From a virus, in the IMG/VR virus record IMGVR_UViG_3300032265_000080, positions 1 to 29,297 of that record: a DNA stretch of 29,297 nt; one strand, given 5' to 3'. A model generated the notes under the pieces. That model was not told the DNA's origin, searched no databases, and worked only from the letters and a program-made list of their open reading frames with translations. A program made the translations under genes and the position numbers. This document shows, in pieces, positions 1-6,944 of this stretch. Within the stretch, counting starts at the first letter, position 1; the number at the start of each line of letters is the position of its first letter.

Positions 1-1503
1 ACTGGGCTTCAATCTGCAACCTCATATACTTTTGCTGTATCTGCGGCTAACTCTTCTGGCACATTAACTTCTGCATCTACCTCTGCTATTACTGCTACTA
101 CAGTCCCACAAGCGCCAACTATTGGTACTCCCACTGTAGCCACTGGTCAGTCTTATACTGGTAATGCCAACGTCTCAGTGCCCTTTACAGCAGGTGCAAC
201 AGGCGGAAAATCTGTTTCTACCTACACAGTAACTTCTTCTTCTGGAAATACTGCCACAGGTTCTTCATCGCCTATTGCTGTATCAGATGTAGTAGGAACT
301 GCCCGTACCTATACCGTTACTGGAACAAATGCAAACGGCACATCAACAGCATCTTCTGCCTCTGCATCAACTACCCCTTCTTCAGTACCTCAAGCCCCAA
401 CAATCGGCACCGCTACACCAGGTTCTGCTGGAAGCGGCCAAGTATCTGTTGCGTTTACTGCGGGTGCAACTGGTGGCTCGGCAATTACGACATACACCGC
501 TACTTCTTCTCCTGGAGGTATTACAGGAACAGGTTCTTCAAGTCCAATTACTGTATCTGGATTAACATCAGGAACTGCTTACACGTTTACAGTTACCGCT
601 ACAAATGCAAATGGCACTTCTGCAGCATCCGCTGCCTCTAACTCCGCAACACCTCCAGTCCCACTTCCTATCGTTAGTGGTGGCACCCTTACTTCTGATG
701 CAACTTATTACTATCGCACATTTACTGGTAATGGAACATTTGCGGTTACTACAGCCAACCTCACATGTGACATCCTTACTATTGCAGGTGGTGGTTCTGG
801 TTCTACTGGAACAACCAACGGTGGTGGCGCTGGTGCGGGTGGTCTTTTGTACTCAGCAAGTCAGACAGTATCAGCAGGAAGTTCCTGGGCAATTGTAATT
901 GGTGCTGGAGGTGCAGGAGTAGTTCCAGCAGGTAATGGTACTCACGGTCTTCCTGGAAATAACACAACGATAAACTCTACAAGTTATATTGCTATTGCTG
1001 GAGGTCGAGGCTCTAACGGCTCAACACTTACGGCTCCTGGTGGCAACGGTGGTTCAGGCGGTGGTGGTGGTGGAAGTCAATCTGGAGGAACTGGAACTAC
1101 AGGTCAAGGAAATAATGGTGGTGCAGGAACCACACAGAATGGCCCTGGCGGTGGAGGTGGCGGTGGAGGAGCAGGCGGAGCAGGAAGCAATGGCTTTGTA
1201 GATAGTGGATCCTATTACGGGGGAGCAGGAGGATCTGCGAGTAGTTCTTACTCAACTTGGGCATCTGCAACAACTACAGGAGTAAGCGGTGCTTACGCTG
1301 GCGGTGGCGGTGGCTATGGTACAGACAACGGTAGCGCAGGAGGTGGAGGCGGTGCTGGTTCAGGTTCCTATGGTACAGGCGGAAATGCAACTGCAAACAC
1401 AGGCTCTGGTGGTGGTGGTCAGTATGCTGCTAGCGGCACCAAAGGCGCTGGTGGATCAGGACTTGTTATTGTTCGTTACACACGCTCACAGGTAGGTGGA
1501 TGA
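1..1503 (+). CDS. Tail fibre/adhesin, FN3 repeats plus glycine-rich domain (5' end cut off)
   Basis: The reading frame is open from the first base, so the N-terminus lies outside the window; 500 residues are visible. It starts inside one fibronectin-III-like module, has two complete modules (about residues 35-128 and 129-219, each with a GTAYTFTVTATN-type strand), then a C-terminal glycine-rich region from about residue 222 with many GGGGG runs. Glycine-rich domains of this kind are known at the tips of phage fibres and adhesins, where polyglycine helices pack and variable loops bind the host surface. I infer a virion fibre or host-recognition protein. It ends in a TGA that overlaps the ATG of the next gene, which looks like its dedicated accessory gene. 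The second cassette at 1832-4152 repeats this layout. Confidence 0.8.
   Translation, partial: TGLQSATSYTFAVSAANSSGTLTSASTSAITATTVPQAPTIGTPTVATGQSYTGNANVSVPFTAGATGGKSVSTYTVTSSSGNTATGSSSPIAVSDVVGTARTYTVTGTNANGTSTASSASASTTPSSVPQAPTIGTATPGSAGSGQVSVAFTAGATGGSAITTYTATSSPGGITGTGSSSPITVSGLTSGTAYTFTVTATNANGTSAASAASNSATPPVPLPIVSGGTLTSDATYYYRTFTGNGTFAVTTANLTCDILTIAGGGSGSTGTTNGGGAGAGGLLYSASQTVSAGSSWAIVIGAGGAGVVPAGNGTHGLPGNNTTINSTSYIAIAGGRGSNGSTLTAPGGNGGSGGGGGGSQSGGTGTTGQGNNGGAGTTQNGPGGGGGGGGAGGAGSNGFVDSGSYYGGAGGSASSSYSTWASATTTGVSGAYAGGGGGYGTDNGSAGGGGGAGSGSYGTGGNATANTGSGGGGQYAASGTKGAGGSGLVIVRYTRSQVGG
502..606 (+). repeat. FN3 segment shared with second fibre gene (copy 1)
   Basis: This encodes 35 residues (TSSPGG to TFTVTATN) that match the segment at 2837-2941 in 32 of 35 positions. 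In both genes it is the last FN3 module before the glycine-rich domain. The DNA differs mainly at third codon positions. Confidence 0.8.
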
Positions 1504-1835
1504 TGGCTCATTGGGCAGAGATTGATAAAAATAATATTGTTGTACGTGTAACTGTTGGCTCTAATGAAGACTACGATGAAGGCTACCAATGGCTCATTGA
1601 TAATCTCGGTGGCACTTGGATTAAAACTTCCTACAACGGAAACATCCGTAAAAACTATGCTGGTATTGGTTTTACCTATGATGAAGGACGGGATGCATTT
1701 ATCCCACCAAAGCCTTTTGCTTCTTGGGTACTGGTAGAAGAAACCTGCATTTGGGAAGCACCCACACCAATGCCTACAGACGGTAAGTTTTATGACTGGA
1801 ATGAGCCATCTTTGTCTTGGAAGGAAGTTAAGTGA
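1500..1835 (+). CDS. Fibre-associated small protein, IRKNYAGIG family (copy 1)
   Basis: This 111-residue protein is clearly paralogous to the one at 3811-4152. Both share a core of SYN-x-x-IRKNYAGIG, YDE-x-RD-x-F, P-x-x-F-x-SW, EETC-x-WEAP-x-P and WNE-x-x-LSW. I recognise this family from aquatic phages, where it sits beside fibre genes, but I know no biochemical function for it. Since each copy directly follows a fibre gene with overlapping codons (ATGA here), the likely role is a fibre assembly chaperone or a small fibre-attached protein. An ATG at 1503 is an alternative start one codon later. Many conserved Trp and Tyr residues would also fit a small binding domain. Confidence 0.75.
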   Translation: MMAHWAEIDKNNIVVRVTVGSNEDYDEGYQWLIDNLGGTWIKTSYNGNIRKNYAGIGFTYDEGRDAFIPPKPFASWVLVEETCIWEAPTPMPTDGKFYDWNEPSLSWKEVK

Positions 1836-3811
1836 GCATTCGTCACGCTAGTGAAGAAGATGTAGACGGTAACACAACCGCTATACCTGATGTACCTGAT
1901 GCACCTGCCTCTGCCTCTAGCGCAGATGTGGGTACTAGCCGTGCCTATAACAATGGCGCAGCCACAGTCTCTTTCACAGCAGCCGCTACTGGCGGTACTC
2001 CAACATCGTATACAGCCACAACAACTCCTGGCTCATTTACAGCCACAGGTGCGGGATCGCCCCTAACAGTTACAGGTCTTGCTACAGGAACCACATATTC
2101 CATTGCTGTGACTTCAACTAATGCAACCGCTACCAGCGGTAACTCAGCATCTGCTGGGTCTATCACGGCTACTAGCGTACCTGCTACCCCTTCTGCCCCT
2201 ACTGCTACAGATACCCCATCAGGTCGTGCTTACAACAATGGTCAGGCTTCTGTAGCCTTCACAGCACCAGCAACTGGCGGTAAATCTATCTCTTCTTACA
2301 CAGTAACATCAAGCCCAGGTTCTTTTACTGCTTCTGGTTCTTCTTCTCCTCTTACTGTTACTGGTCTACAGTCAGCAACTGCTTATACCTACACAGTCAC
2401 TGCTACAAATGCTAATGGTACTTCTAGCGCATCTTCTGCATCGTCTGCAGTAACTGCTACAACAGTTCCACAAGCGCCTACTTTAAGCAGCGTCTCTAAT
2501 GGAGGAGAAAAGATTGCCTCAGTAGCGTTCAGTTCAAACGCAACAGGTGGTTCGGCTATCTCAAGTTTTACAGCAACATCATCTTCTGGACGTTCTGCCT
2601 CTGGTAGTTCAAGCCCTCTTTCTATCACAGAAACCGCTGCAGGAACGTACACATACACAGTGACAGCAACAAATGCTAATGGTACCTCTAGTGCTTCTAA
2701 CACTTCAAGTTCTTACGTGTTCAATGTGCCTTCAACACCTACAATTGGAACAGCAACTGCAGGCAATGGAAGTGCATCTATTACATTTACTGGAAGTAGC
2801 ACCAATAACAACTCCAGTATTACTGGCTATACGATGACATCCTCACCAGGAGGATTTACAGGAACAGGGTCATCAAGCCCTATTACCGTTTCAGGACTAT
2901 CTAATGGAACTGCTTATACATTTACAGTCACCGCAACCAATGGTTATGGAACCTCTTCCGCATCTTCAGCCTCTAATTCAGTGACCCCAGTAGCACCTAA
3001 AACATCCTCAGTTAACTACCTTGTCGTTGCGGGAGGTGGTGGAACCTCTCACATCCCAGGTGGTGGTGCGGGAGGCATGCTTACAGGGACCTACTCAGTA
3101 TCAGGAGGTAGCGCTTACACAGTAACTGTTGGAGCAGGGGGTGCGGCGGGCATTAACGCTACATGTGCAACCGCAGCAACGGTTGGGGGCAATAGCGTCT
3201 TTGCTTCTATCACCACATATGGCGGTGGAAAAAGCGGTAATGGTGGTGGGGGCACCAATGGAGGTAGCGGCGCTGGCAGTACCAGCAGTCTTTATAAATA
3301 TACTGGAGTTGTTGGTCAAGGCAACAGTGGCGGAAAAATCCTTTGCTCAACTGGTTCAGGCGGTTATGCTGGCGGTGGTGGCGGTGCTGGCGCAGGCGGT
3401 GCGGACATAAACCAAGGTAGCCCAGGACCTGGCGGTGCGGGTGCGTACTATGCAATCACTGGTGCTTATTATGCTGGCGGAGGCGGTGGTGGTCGTTGTA
3501 ATGGTGGTTGCGGCGGTGTTGGCGGCGGTGGCAGAGCCTATAGCCCTTCTAGAAGCCCTAACTGTTCCTCAAGCGGCGCTGCAAATAGCGGCGGCGGCGC
3601 TGGTGGTGAAAGGCGAGTAGGCGCTGGCGGTGTGGGCGCATGCGGTAGCGGCACCTACGGAAGAAACGGTGGTTCTGGAGTGGTGGTTCTTTCTTACCCA
3701 AGTTCTTACCCAACTCTTACTGCTATCAGCGGTCTTGGTTATTCCTACGCTGATAATGGAACAAACAAAATCTACACATTTACTTCTGGCTCAGGCACGG
3801 TGACAATCTAA
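1832..3811 (+). CDS. Tail fibre/adhesin with four FN3 repeats and glycine-rich tip
   Basis: This 659-residue protein starts at a GTG that overlaps the preceding stop (GTGA). A short N-terminal segment is followed by four fibronectin-III-like modules (about residues 20-117, 118-213, 214-300 and 301-389). A glycine-rich domain then opens with NYLVVAGGGG near residue 395, a typical phage fibre glycine-rich entry strand. The glycine-rich part contains several cysteines, including GRCNGGCGG, unlike the first fibre. The C-terminus ends in a short Ser/Thr/Tyr-rich segment. The modules resemble each other and those of the gene at 1-1503, so the two fibres arose by duplication and module shuffling. 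The role as a host-recognition or surface adhesin is inferred from domain content and position. Confidence 0.8.
   Translation: MSIRHASEEDVDGNTTAIPDVPDAPASASSADVGTSRAYNNGAATVSFTAAATGGTPTSYTATTTPGSFTATGAGSPLTVTGLATGTTYSIAVTSTNATATSGNSASAGSITATSVPATPSAPTATDTPSGRAYNNGQASVAFTAPATGGKSISSYTVTSSPGSFTASGSSSPLTVTGLQSATAYTYTVTATNANGTSSASSASSAVTATTVPQAPTLSSVSNGGEKIASVAFSSNATGGSAISSFTATSSSGRSASGSSSPLSITETAAGTYTYTVTATNANGTSSASNTSSSYVFNVPSTPTIGTATAGNGSASITFTGSSTNNNSSITGYTMTSSPGGFTGTGSSSPITVSGLSNGTAYTFTVTATNGYGTSSASSASNSVTPVAPKTSSVNYLVVAGGGGTSHIPGGGAGGMLTGTYSVSGGSAYTVTVGAGGAAGINATCATAATVGGNSVFASITTYGGGKSGNGGGGTNGGSGAGSTSSLYKYTGVVGQGNSGGKILCSTGSGGYAGGGGGAGAGGADINQGSPGPGGAGAYYAITGAYYAGGGGGGRCNGGCGGVGGGGRAYSPSRSPNCSSSGAANSGGGAGGERRVGAGGVGACGSGTYGRNGGSGVVVLSYPSSYPTLTAISGLGYSYADNGTNKIYTFTSGSGTVTI
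2837..2941 (+). repeat. FN3 segment shared with first fibre gene (copy 2)
   Basis: This is the counterpart of 502-606: 32 of 35 encoded residues are identical. It also sits directly before the glycine-rich domain and is a possible site for recombination between the two fibre genes. Confidence 0.8.
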
Positions 3812-4152
3812 TGGCACATTACGCATTTTTAGATGAAAATAACATTGTTACTGATGTCATTACTGGGTTAGATGAAACAGAACTTATTGAAGGCCTCAGC
3901 CCTGAAGAATGGTATGGAAACTTTCGTGGGCAAAGATGTGTCCGAACTTCGTACAACGCAAGTATTCGTAAGAATTATGCAGGTATCGGAATGGTCTACG
4001 ATGAAAGTCGTGATATTTTTACATGGCCAAAAAAGTTTGATTCGTGGACATTTAACGAGGAAACTTGTTTATGGGAAGCCCCAATACCAAAACCTGTAGA
4101 CGATGAGTGGTATGTCTGGAATGAGTCTACTTTGTCTTGGGAAAAAGGGTAA
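3811..4152 (+). CDS. Fibre-associated small protein, IRKNYAGIG family (copy 2)
   Basis: This 113-residue paralogue of the gene at 1500-1835 starts at an ATG that shares one base with the stop of the second fibre gene (TAATG). Both copies begin MAH and read like a short N-terminal domain (FLDENNIVTDVITG here) joined to the conserved SYN-x-x-IRKNYAGIG and EETC-x-WEAP core. The N-terminal parts differ much more than the core, as expected if that part adapts to its own fibre. A chaperone or fibre-attachment role is inferred from the pairing only. Confidence 0.75.
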   Translation: MAHYAFLDENNIVTDVITGLDETELIEGLSPEEWYGNFRGQRCVRTSYNASIRKNYAGIGMVYDESRDIFTWPKKFDSWTFNEETCLWEAPIPKPVDDEWYVWNESTLSWEKG

Positions 4153-4179
4153 AGAAGCATAGCCTTTTATGGGAGCATG

Positions 4180-4196
4180 ATAGGCTTTAAGCCTAT
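4180..4196 (+). other. Short inverted repeat before the DUF6065-like gene
   Basis: ATAGGC-ttaa-type dyad: ATAGGC and GCCTAT flank a five-base loop, just upstream of the GGAGG ribosome-binding site at 4201. There is no T-run after it, so it is not an intrinsic terminator. It could affect translation of the next gene or be chance. Confidence 0.3.
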
Positions 4197-4210
4197 TAAC
4201 GGAGGAACAT

Positions 4211-4909
4211 ATGGAGATAATTTTTACTGACACGCATAACCCTGATGGCGTATTAGAAAAACCAAAACCAGCAAGCGAGTATATCCCTCAGTGGTACAAG
4301 GACGCTAAATCGTATATGTCGCTAGATGGTAAAAAAGTTCCCACACTAGACGGTAGTCCGATGGCAACCATCAAGCGTTGCATGCCTTTATGGGACATGA
4401 TGACGGCTGGATACATCATGGAAACCCCCTATGACATCTACATAAGACAAACTTCTGATGGTCCGTTTTTCCAATGGGGCGCTAATGATGCTCTTGCTTT
4501 TCAGCATGTAGATCAGTTTCAAAGCCACCCCTACTCCAGGGACATTAACTATGCGGTAAGAATCAATATACCTTGGTCAATCAAAACTCCAAAGGGTTGG
4601 TCCATAATGGTGATGGAGCCACAACACCATGAGCCTTCCCCAATAACCTGCGCTTCTGGAATCGTGGATACTGACGAATTTTCTATCCCTTTTAATATGT
4701 TCCTTAAACTTCGTGATCCAAAGTTTGAAGGAATGATTCCTGCGGGAACCCCTTTCTTACAGATCATTCCCTTTAAAAGAGAGTCTTGGACATCTTCAAT
4801 AGGTGGGGAAAAAGAACGCAAAAAGTTTGATAAAGATATGCATATATTTAGTCGTGTTTTTTTTGACCGCTATAAGAAATTTTGGTGGGTAAAGAAGGAG
4901 TATAAGTAA
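4211..4909 (+). CDS. DUF6065-like phage protein of unknown function
   Basis: This 232-residue protein has a strong GGAGG site ten bases before the ATG. Its landmarks are EYIPQWYKD near residue 24, TIKRCMPLWDMMTAGYI near 53, the pair WSIKTPKGWSI near 123, SGIVDTDEFSIPFN near 150 and GMIPAGTPFLQIIPFKRE near 180. This pattern matches my memory of the DUF6065 family, which occurs in phages and some bacteria and has no established function. The order of motifs is complete and the length is usual, so the gene looks intact. It stands between the fibre cassettes and the head-tail joining genes, which says little about its role. Confidence 0.65.
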   Translation: MEIIFTDTHNPDGVLEKPKPASEYIPQWYKDAKSYMSLDGKKVPTLDGSPMATIKRCMPLWDMMTAGYIMETPYDIYIRQTSDGPFFQWGANDALAFQHVDQFQSHPYSRDINYAVRINIPWSIKTPKGWSIMVMEPQHHEPSPITCASGIVDTDEFSIPFNMFLKLRDPKFEGMIPAGTPFLQIIPFKRESWTSSIGGEKERKKFDKDMHIFSRVFFDRYKKFWWVKKEYK

Positions 4910-4948
4910 ATCCTTTTTTCTCAGCATAGATAGAGGACAATAGACCTC

Positions 4949-5488
4949 ATGCGTGGAAGTAAAGTACAGGGACGATTTAAGATCGACTTTGAGCACCTCT
5001 CTATCGATGAGGGAATCGTCGATGAACTCCGTGACCCTGTAGGTTCTACCGTCAACTGGTACCTCTGGGATGCAGCCTTCTTTGCCGCTAACCCTGATCA
5101 TGTCGTAGACGATATCTACGATGTCTCCTCCCAAGACGGTGGCAAAGGCCGTAAGTGGTTAGACCCATTTGACGTCCCAGTCATCATGGCTCAACAGTTG
5201 CGTGGTACCAACATCATGAACGAGCGTGGCTTCTACACCGTAGATACCCTACGCCTTGTCATCGCCGTTGCCGATGTTCAGCGCCTACTCCCAGCCTTGA
5301 TTGACAACCCTAACGTTCACATCAAGGACCGCATCGTCTTCCAGGGCGAAGTCTTTGTACCTACCCGTGTCCTTCCTCGTGGCCGCTATGCCAACAACTA
5401 CGCTGTTGTCACACTTGACTGCAACCAGTTGAACACTGAAGAACTTGTTAACGACCCTCAGTTTCAGGCTTACGTTGACGTTGCTTAG
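4949..5488 (+). CDS. Probable head-closure/stopper-like connector protein
   Basis: This 179-residue protein has no motif that names it outright. The second half looks beta-rich, with DRIVFQGEVFVPTRVLPRGR near residues 127-146 and then YAVVTLDCNQ; a barrel with such a G-x-x-(F/Y)-V-x-x-x-V-x-P-x-G loop is typical of SPP1 gp16-like head-closure proteins. Gene order supports this: a neck protein (7415-7732), a tail terminator (7729-8406) and the sheath follow downstream. I infer a head-tail joining role with moderate confidence; another small structural protein is possible. AGAGGA at 4932 is a plausible ribosome-binding site. Confidence 0.5.
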   Translation: MRGSKVQGRFKIDFEHLSIDEGIVDELRDPVGSTVNWYLWDAAFFAANPDHVVDDIYDVSSQDGGKGRKWLDPFDVPVIMAQQLRGTNIMNERGFYTVDTLRLVIAVADVQRLLPALIDNPNVHIKDRIVFQGEVFVPTRVLPRGRYANNYAVVTLDCNQLNTEELVNDPQFQAYVDVA

Positions 5489-5547
5489 AGGGTAACCTTT
5501 GAGCCCCTGCTTAACTCTGGGCAGATTCAACAACAGAAAGGAACGCC

Positions 5548-5730
5548 ATGACAGACGAGACAACACCAGTCGAAGAAACTGAAGTATTAGTAGAAGTTGA
5601 CGCTCCAGCAGAAGATGCTCCAGTAGCAGATGACGCAGTAGCAGAAGATCTAGAAGCAGACGATGCTGACGATCTTGACGATGAAGACTTTGATGATCTT
5701 GACCTTGACGACGAAGAAGATGCTGAGTAA
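5548..5730 (+). CDS. Highly acidic 60-residue protein
   Basis: Of 60 residues, 31 are Asp or Glu, and there is no Lys or Arg at all. The C-terminal half is an almost unbroken Asp/Glu tract interrupted by Leu and Phe; the first half is Val/Pro/Ala/Glu-rich. AAAGGA lies about eight bases before the ATG. No family is recognised. It directly precedes eight small, mostly basic genes, so it could neutralise or chaperone those products, act as a DNA mimic, or sit in the head. These ideas rest on composition and position only. Low-complexity coding is a caution, but the start signal and spacing look real. Confidence 0.65.
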   Translation: MTDETTPVEETEVLVEVDAPAEDAPVADDAVAEDLEADDADDLDDEDFDDLDLDDEEDAE

Positions 5731-5742
5731 GAAAGGCTAATA

Positions 5743-5901
5743 ATGGCTAAGAAGGCTGCCCCTAAAAAGGGCAAAGTAGAGAAGATCATGAAAGAGTATA
5801 CCGAAGGCAAACTTCACTCTGGGTCAAAGAAAGGCCCTGTAGTTACTTCTCGAAAGCAAGCCTTGGCTATTGGTTACAGCGAAGCACGGAAGACCAAGTA
5901 A
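5743..5901 (+). CDS. DUF6496-like basic mini-protein
   Basis: This 52-residue protein begins MAKKAAPKKGKVEKIMKEY and continues with GKLHSGSKKGPVV, then RKQALAIGYSEA. The GKLHSGSKKGPVV-x-x-x-x-QA-x-AI core matches the small DUF6496 family as I remember it, found in phages and bacteria, function unknown. GAAAGG precedes the ATG by about ten bases. It is the first of a run of tiny lysine-rich genes. The product could bind DNA or be a head component, but nothing in the sequence proves it. Confidence 0.7.
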   Translation: MAKKAAPKKGKVEKIMKEYTEGKLHSGSKKGPVVTSRKQALAIGYSEARKTK

Positions 5902-6111
5902 GTGGCGTTGTCTAAACTAGAACCAGCGCCACTTGCTTACCCTAATGGAGGTGGAATAGCAGCCATGGCAAGTAAGAAGCCACAGTCTCAACGTCTTGAA
6001 CTTGAGGCTCTAGAAGCCAAGCACAAGGTAGACATCGCTAAACTCAAAGAGAAGCATGCCAAAGCCAATGCTCCAAAGCCTATGAGTACGGGGGCAAAAA
6101 AGAATGGCTAA
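5902..6111 (+). CDS. Small lysine-rich protein with a helical middle
   Basis: The 69-residue reading starts at a GTG directly after the preceding stop. A second start, ATG at 5965, has a better ribosome-binding site (GGAGG at 5947) and would give 48 residues beginning MASKKPQSQRLELEAL; the choice is open. The stretch from about residue 27 to 54, with LELEALEAKHKVDIAKLKEK, should form a charged amphipathic helix or short coiled coil. No family recognised. The last eight bases overlap the next gene at a junction that recurs at the end of that gene. Confidence 0.6.
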   Translation: MALSKLEPAPLAYPNGGGIAAMASKKPQSQRLELEALEAKHKVDIAKLKEKHAKANAPKPMSTGAKKNG

Positions 6112-6114
6112 GAC
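6097..6114 (+). repeat. Gene-junction repeat, copy 1
   Basis: The 18-mer AAAAAGAATGGCTAAGAC recurs exactly at 6278-6295. In both places it encodes the end of one gene (Lys-Lys-Asn-Gly-stop) and the start of the next (Met-Ala-Lys) in another frame. Confidence 0.85.
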
Positions 6115-6292
6115 CATCAAGATCAAGGGCGAAGGCCATACAATTAAGAAGAACAAAAAGGGCGATGTCATTGTTGACCATGCAGGTGACAAGGGCAAGT
6201 ACGACAAGATCAACCTAACCAAGAAGGCTGGCGCCAAGACCATCAAGGCTGGTGTCAAGGCAACTAAAGATTGGCATAAAAAGAATGGCTAA
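6104..6292 (+). CDS. Lysine-rich mini-protein (62 aa)
   Basis: It has 18 lysines in 62 residues: a start of MAKTIKIKGEGHTIKKNKKG, a middle with DVIVDHAGDKGKYDKINLTKK, and a Lys/Ala/Gly-rich end. The N-terminal alternation of basic and hydrophobic residues could form a small beta hairpin. The ATG lies inside the last codons of the upstream gene, with an eight-base overlap, so translation is probably coupled. No family recognised. Overall charge suggests nucleic-acid contact or a virion location, by inference only. Confidence 0.65.
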   Translation: MAKTIKIKGEGHTIKKNKKGDVIVDHAGDKGKYDKINLTKKAGAKTIKAGVKATKDWHKKNG

Positions 6293-6295
6293 GAC
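6278..6295 (+). repeat. Gene-junction repeat, copy 2
   Basis: Exact copy of 6097-6114, again spanning the stop of one mini-gene and the ATG of the next with the same eight-base overlap. Confidence 0.85.
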
Positions 6296-6545
6296 TGAAG
6301 CGTGGACACGCAAAGAGGGTAAGAACTCTAAAGGTGGCCTCAACGAGAAGGGACGCAAGTCCTACGAAAGAGCCCATCCTGGTTCTGATCTCAAGGCTCC
6401 AAGCAAAGACCACGGCAACAAACGCCATAAAGCATTTTGTAAAAGAATGAAGGGCATGAAGGCTAAAAACACCTCAGCCAAAACTGCTCGTGATCCTAAT
6501 AGCCGTATCAACAAATCATTGAGAGCGTGGGACTGTGGCTGCTAA
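6285..6545 (+). CDS. DUF6321-like basic mini-protein
   Basis: This 86-residue protein starts at the ATG at 6285, in the repeated junction; a GTG at 6252 in the same frame would add 11 residues but fits the family worse. It shows EAWTRKEGKNSKGGLNEKGR, then SYER-x-x-PGSDLKAPSK, KRHKAFCKRMKGMK and a C-terminal SRINKSLRAWDCGC. This set matches my memory of the DUF6321 family of phage proteins, function unknown. The conserved WTRKEGK, FC-x-RM and INK-x-LR-x-W segments are all present, so it looks intact. The three C-terminal-half cysteines (FC, DC, GC) could bind metal. The end overlaps the next GTG start by 11 bases. Confidence 0.7.
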   Translation: MAKTEAWTRKEGKNSKGGLNEKGRKSYERAHPGSDLKAPSKDHGNKRHKAFCKRMKGMKAKNTSAKTARDPNSRINKSLRAWDCGC

Positions 6546-6681
6546 GAAGAATGACCCTTGCTGGGATGGATACACCCAGGTCGGTATGAAGATGAAGAAT
6601 GGCAAGAAGGTACCAAACTGTGTTCCAGATCGTTCTGGAAGAATCCCAAAATCAAAACCTAAGAAGAAAGTGAGCAAGTAA
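6535..6681 (+). CDS. Small CW-x-GY-x-QVGMK mini-protein
   Basis: This 48-residue gene is too short for most ORF filters. It starts at GTG (GTGGCTGCTAAG) inside the end of the preceding gene. The protein has DPCWDGYTQVGMKMKNGKK followed by VPNCVP, a motif I have met in phage structural and assembly proteins, often as a short domain of larger polypeptides; here it stands alone. The two cysteines at residues 9 and 29 are part of the motif. The lysine-rich tail resembles its neighbours. Function unknown. Confidence 0.65.
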   Translation: MAAKKNDPCWDGYTQVGMKMKNGKKVPNCVPDRSGRIPKSKPKKKVSK

Positions 6682-6786
6682 ATGTGTGCTAAGTGCGGAT
6701 GTGGATGTAAGGCTGGTAAGCCAGCAAAGGGATGTAAGTGCACCTGTGCTACTTGCAAGGCTGCTCGTACTAAGAAGGCCAAATAA
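6682..6786 (+). CDS. Eight-cysteine metallothionein-like peptide (34 aa)
   Basis: This 34-residue gene begins directly after the preceding stop. It has eight cysteines at residues 2, 5, 7, 9, 18, 20, 22 and 25, giving C-x2-C-x-C-x-C, a gap of eight residues, then C-x-C-x-C-x2-C. The two halves are mirror images in spacing. There is no aromatic residue or His, and most other residues are Lys, Ala or Gly, which fits a metallothionein-type metal cluster. The C-terminus is Lys-rich like the neighbouring mini-proteins. Known metallothioneins bind Zn, Cd or Cu through thiolate clusters; binding here is inferred from the pattern. One-base TAATG overlap with the next gene and conserved layout support real translation. 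Confidence 0.65.
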   Translation: MCAKCGCGCKAGKPAKGCKCTCATCKAARTKKAK

Positions 6787-6944
6787 TGGCTGACGGTCTT
6801 TCCCCTAAGCAGAAGAAGATTGCCTCTATGGGTGGCAACAAGAAGAAGATCGATGCCGCAGACTTTGCCGCTCTCCGTAAGGGCAAGAAGATGTCATCAG
6901 CCAAGAACCCTAAGATTGTTACCAATCGTAAGAAGGGCATGTAA
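6786..6944 (+). CDS. Basic mini-protein with ADF-x-ALRKGKK motif
   Basis: This 52-residue protein reads MADGLSPKQKKIASMGGNKK, then DAADFAALRKGKKM, and ends in NRKKGM. The pattern KQKKIA-x-x-x, I-x-A-x-DF-x-ALR resembles a small phage family I remember from aquatic myoviruses, without known function. It starts in a TAATG overlap with the cysteine-rich gene and ends in the same way at the next gene, so all three are probably translated in a coupled manner. Confidence 0.65.
   Translation: MADGLSPKQKKIASMGGNKKKIDAADFAALRKGKKMSSAKNPKIVTNRKKGM

Noticed and set aside
605-1495. Other + strand open frames inside the first fibre gene
   Set aside because: They result from the repetitive glycine- and threonine-rich coding sequence; the fibre frame has the convincing domains.
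1945-2703. Long open frames on the minus strand opposite the second fibre gene
   Set aside because: They mirror the low-complexity Thr/Ala/Ser codons of the + strand gene, have no ribosome-binding site and no protein-like features.
4889-4920. Weak AAGGA...TCCTT hairpin next to a run of T's, a possible terminator after the DUF6065-like gene
   Set aside because: The stem is short and AT-rich with an 11-base loop, and it uses the T's that would be needed as the tail.
6252-6284. GTG start that would lengthen the DUF6321-like protein by 11 residues
   Set aside because: The ATG at 6285 sits in the repeated gene junction and gives the usual MAK-type start; the extra residues overlap the previous gene without a family match.
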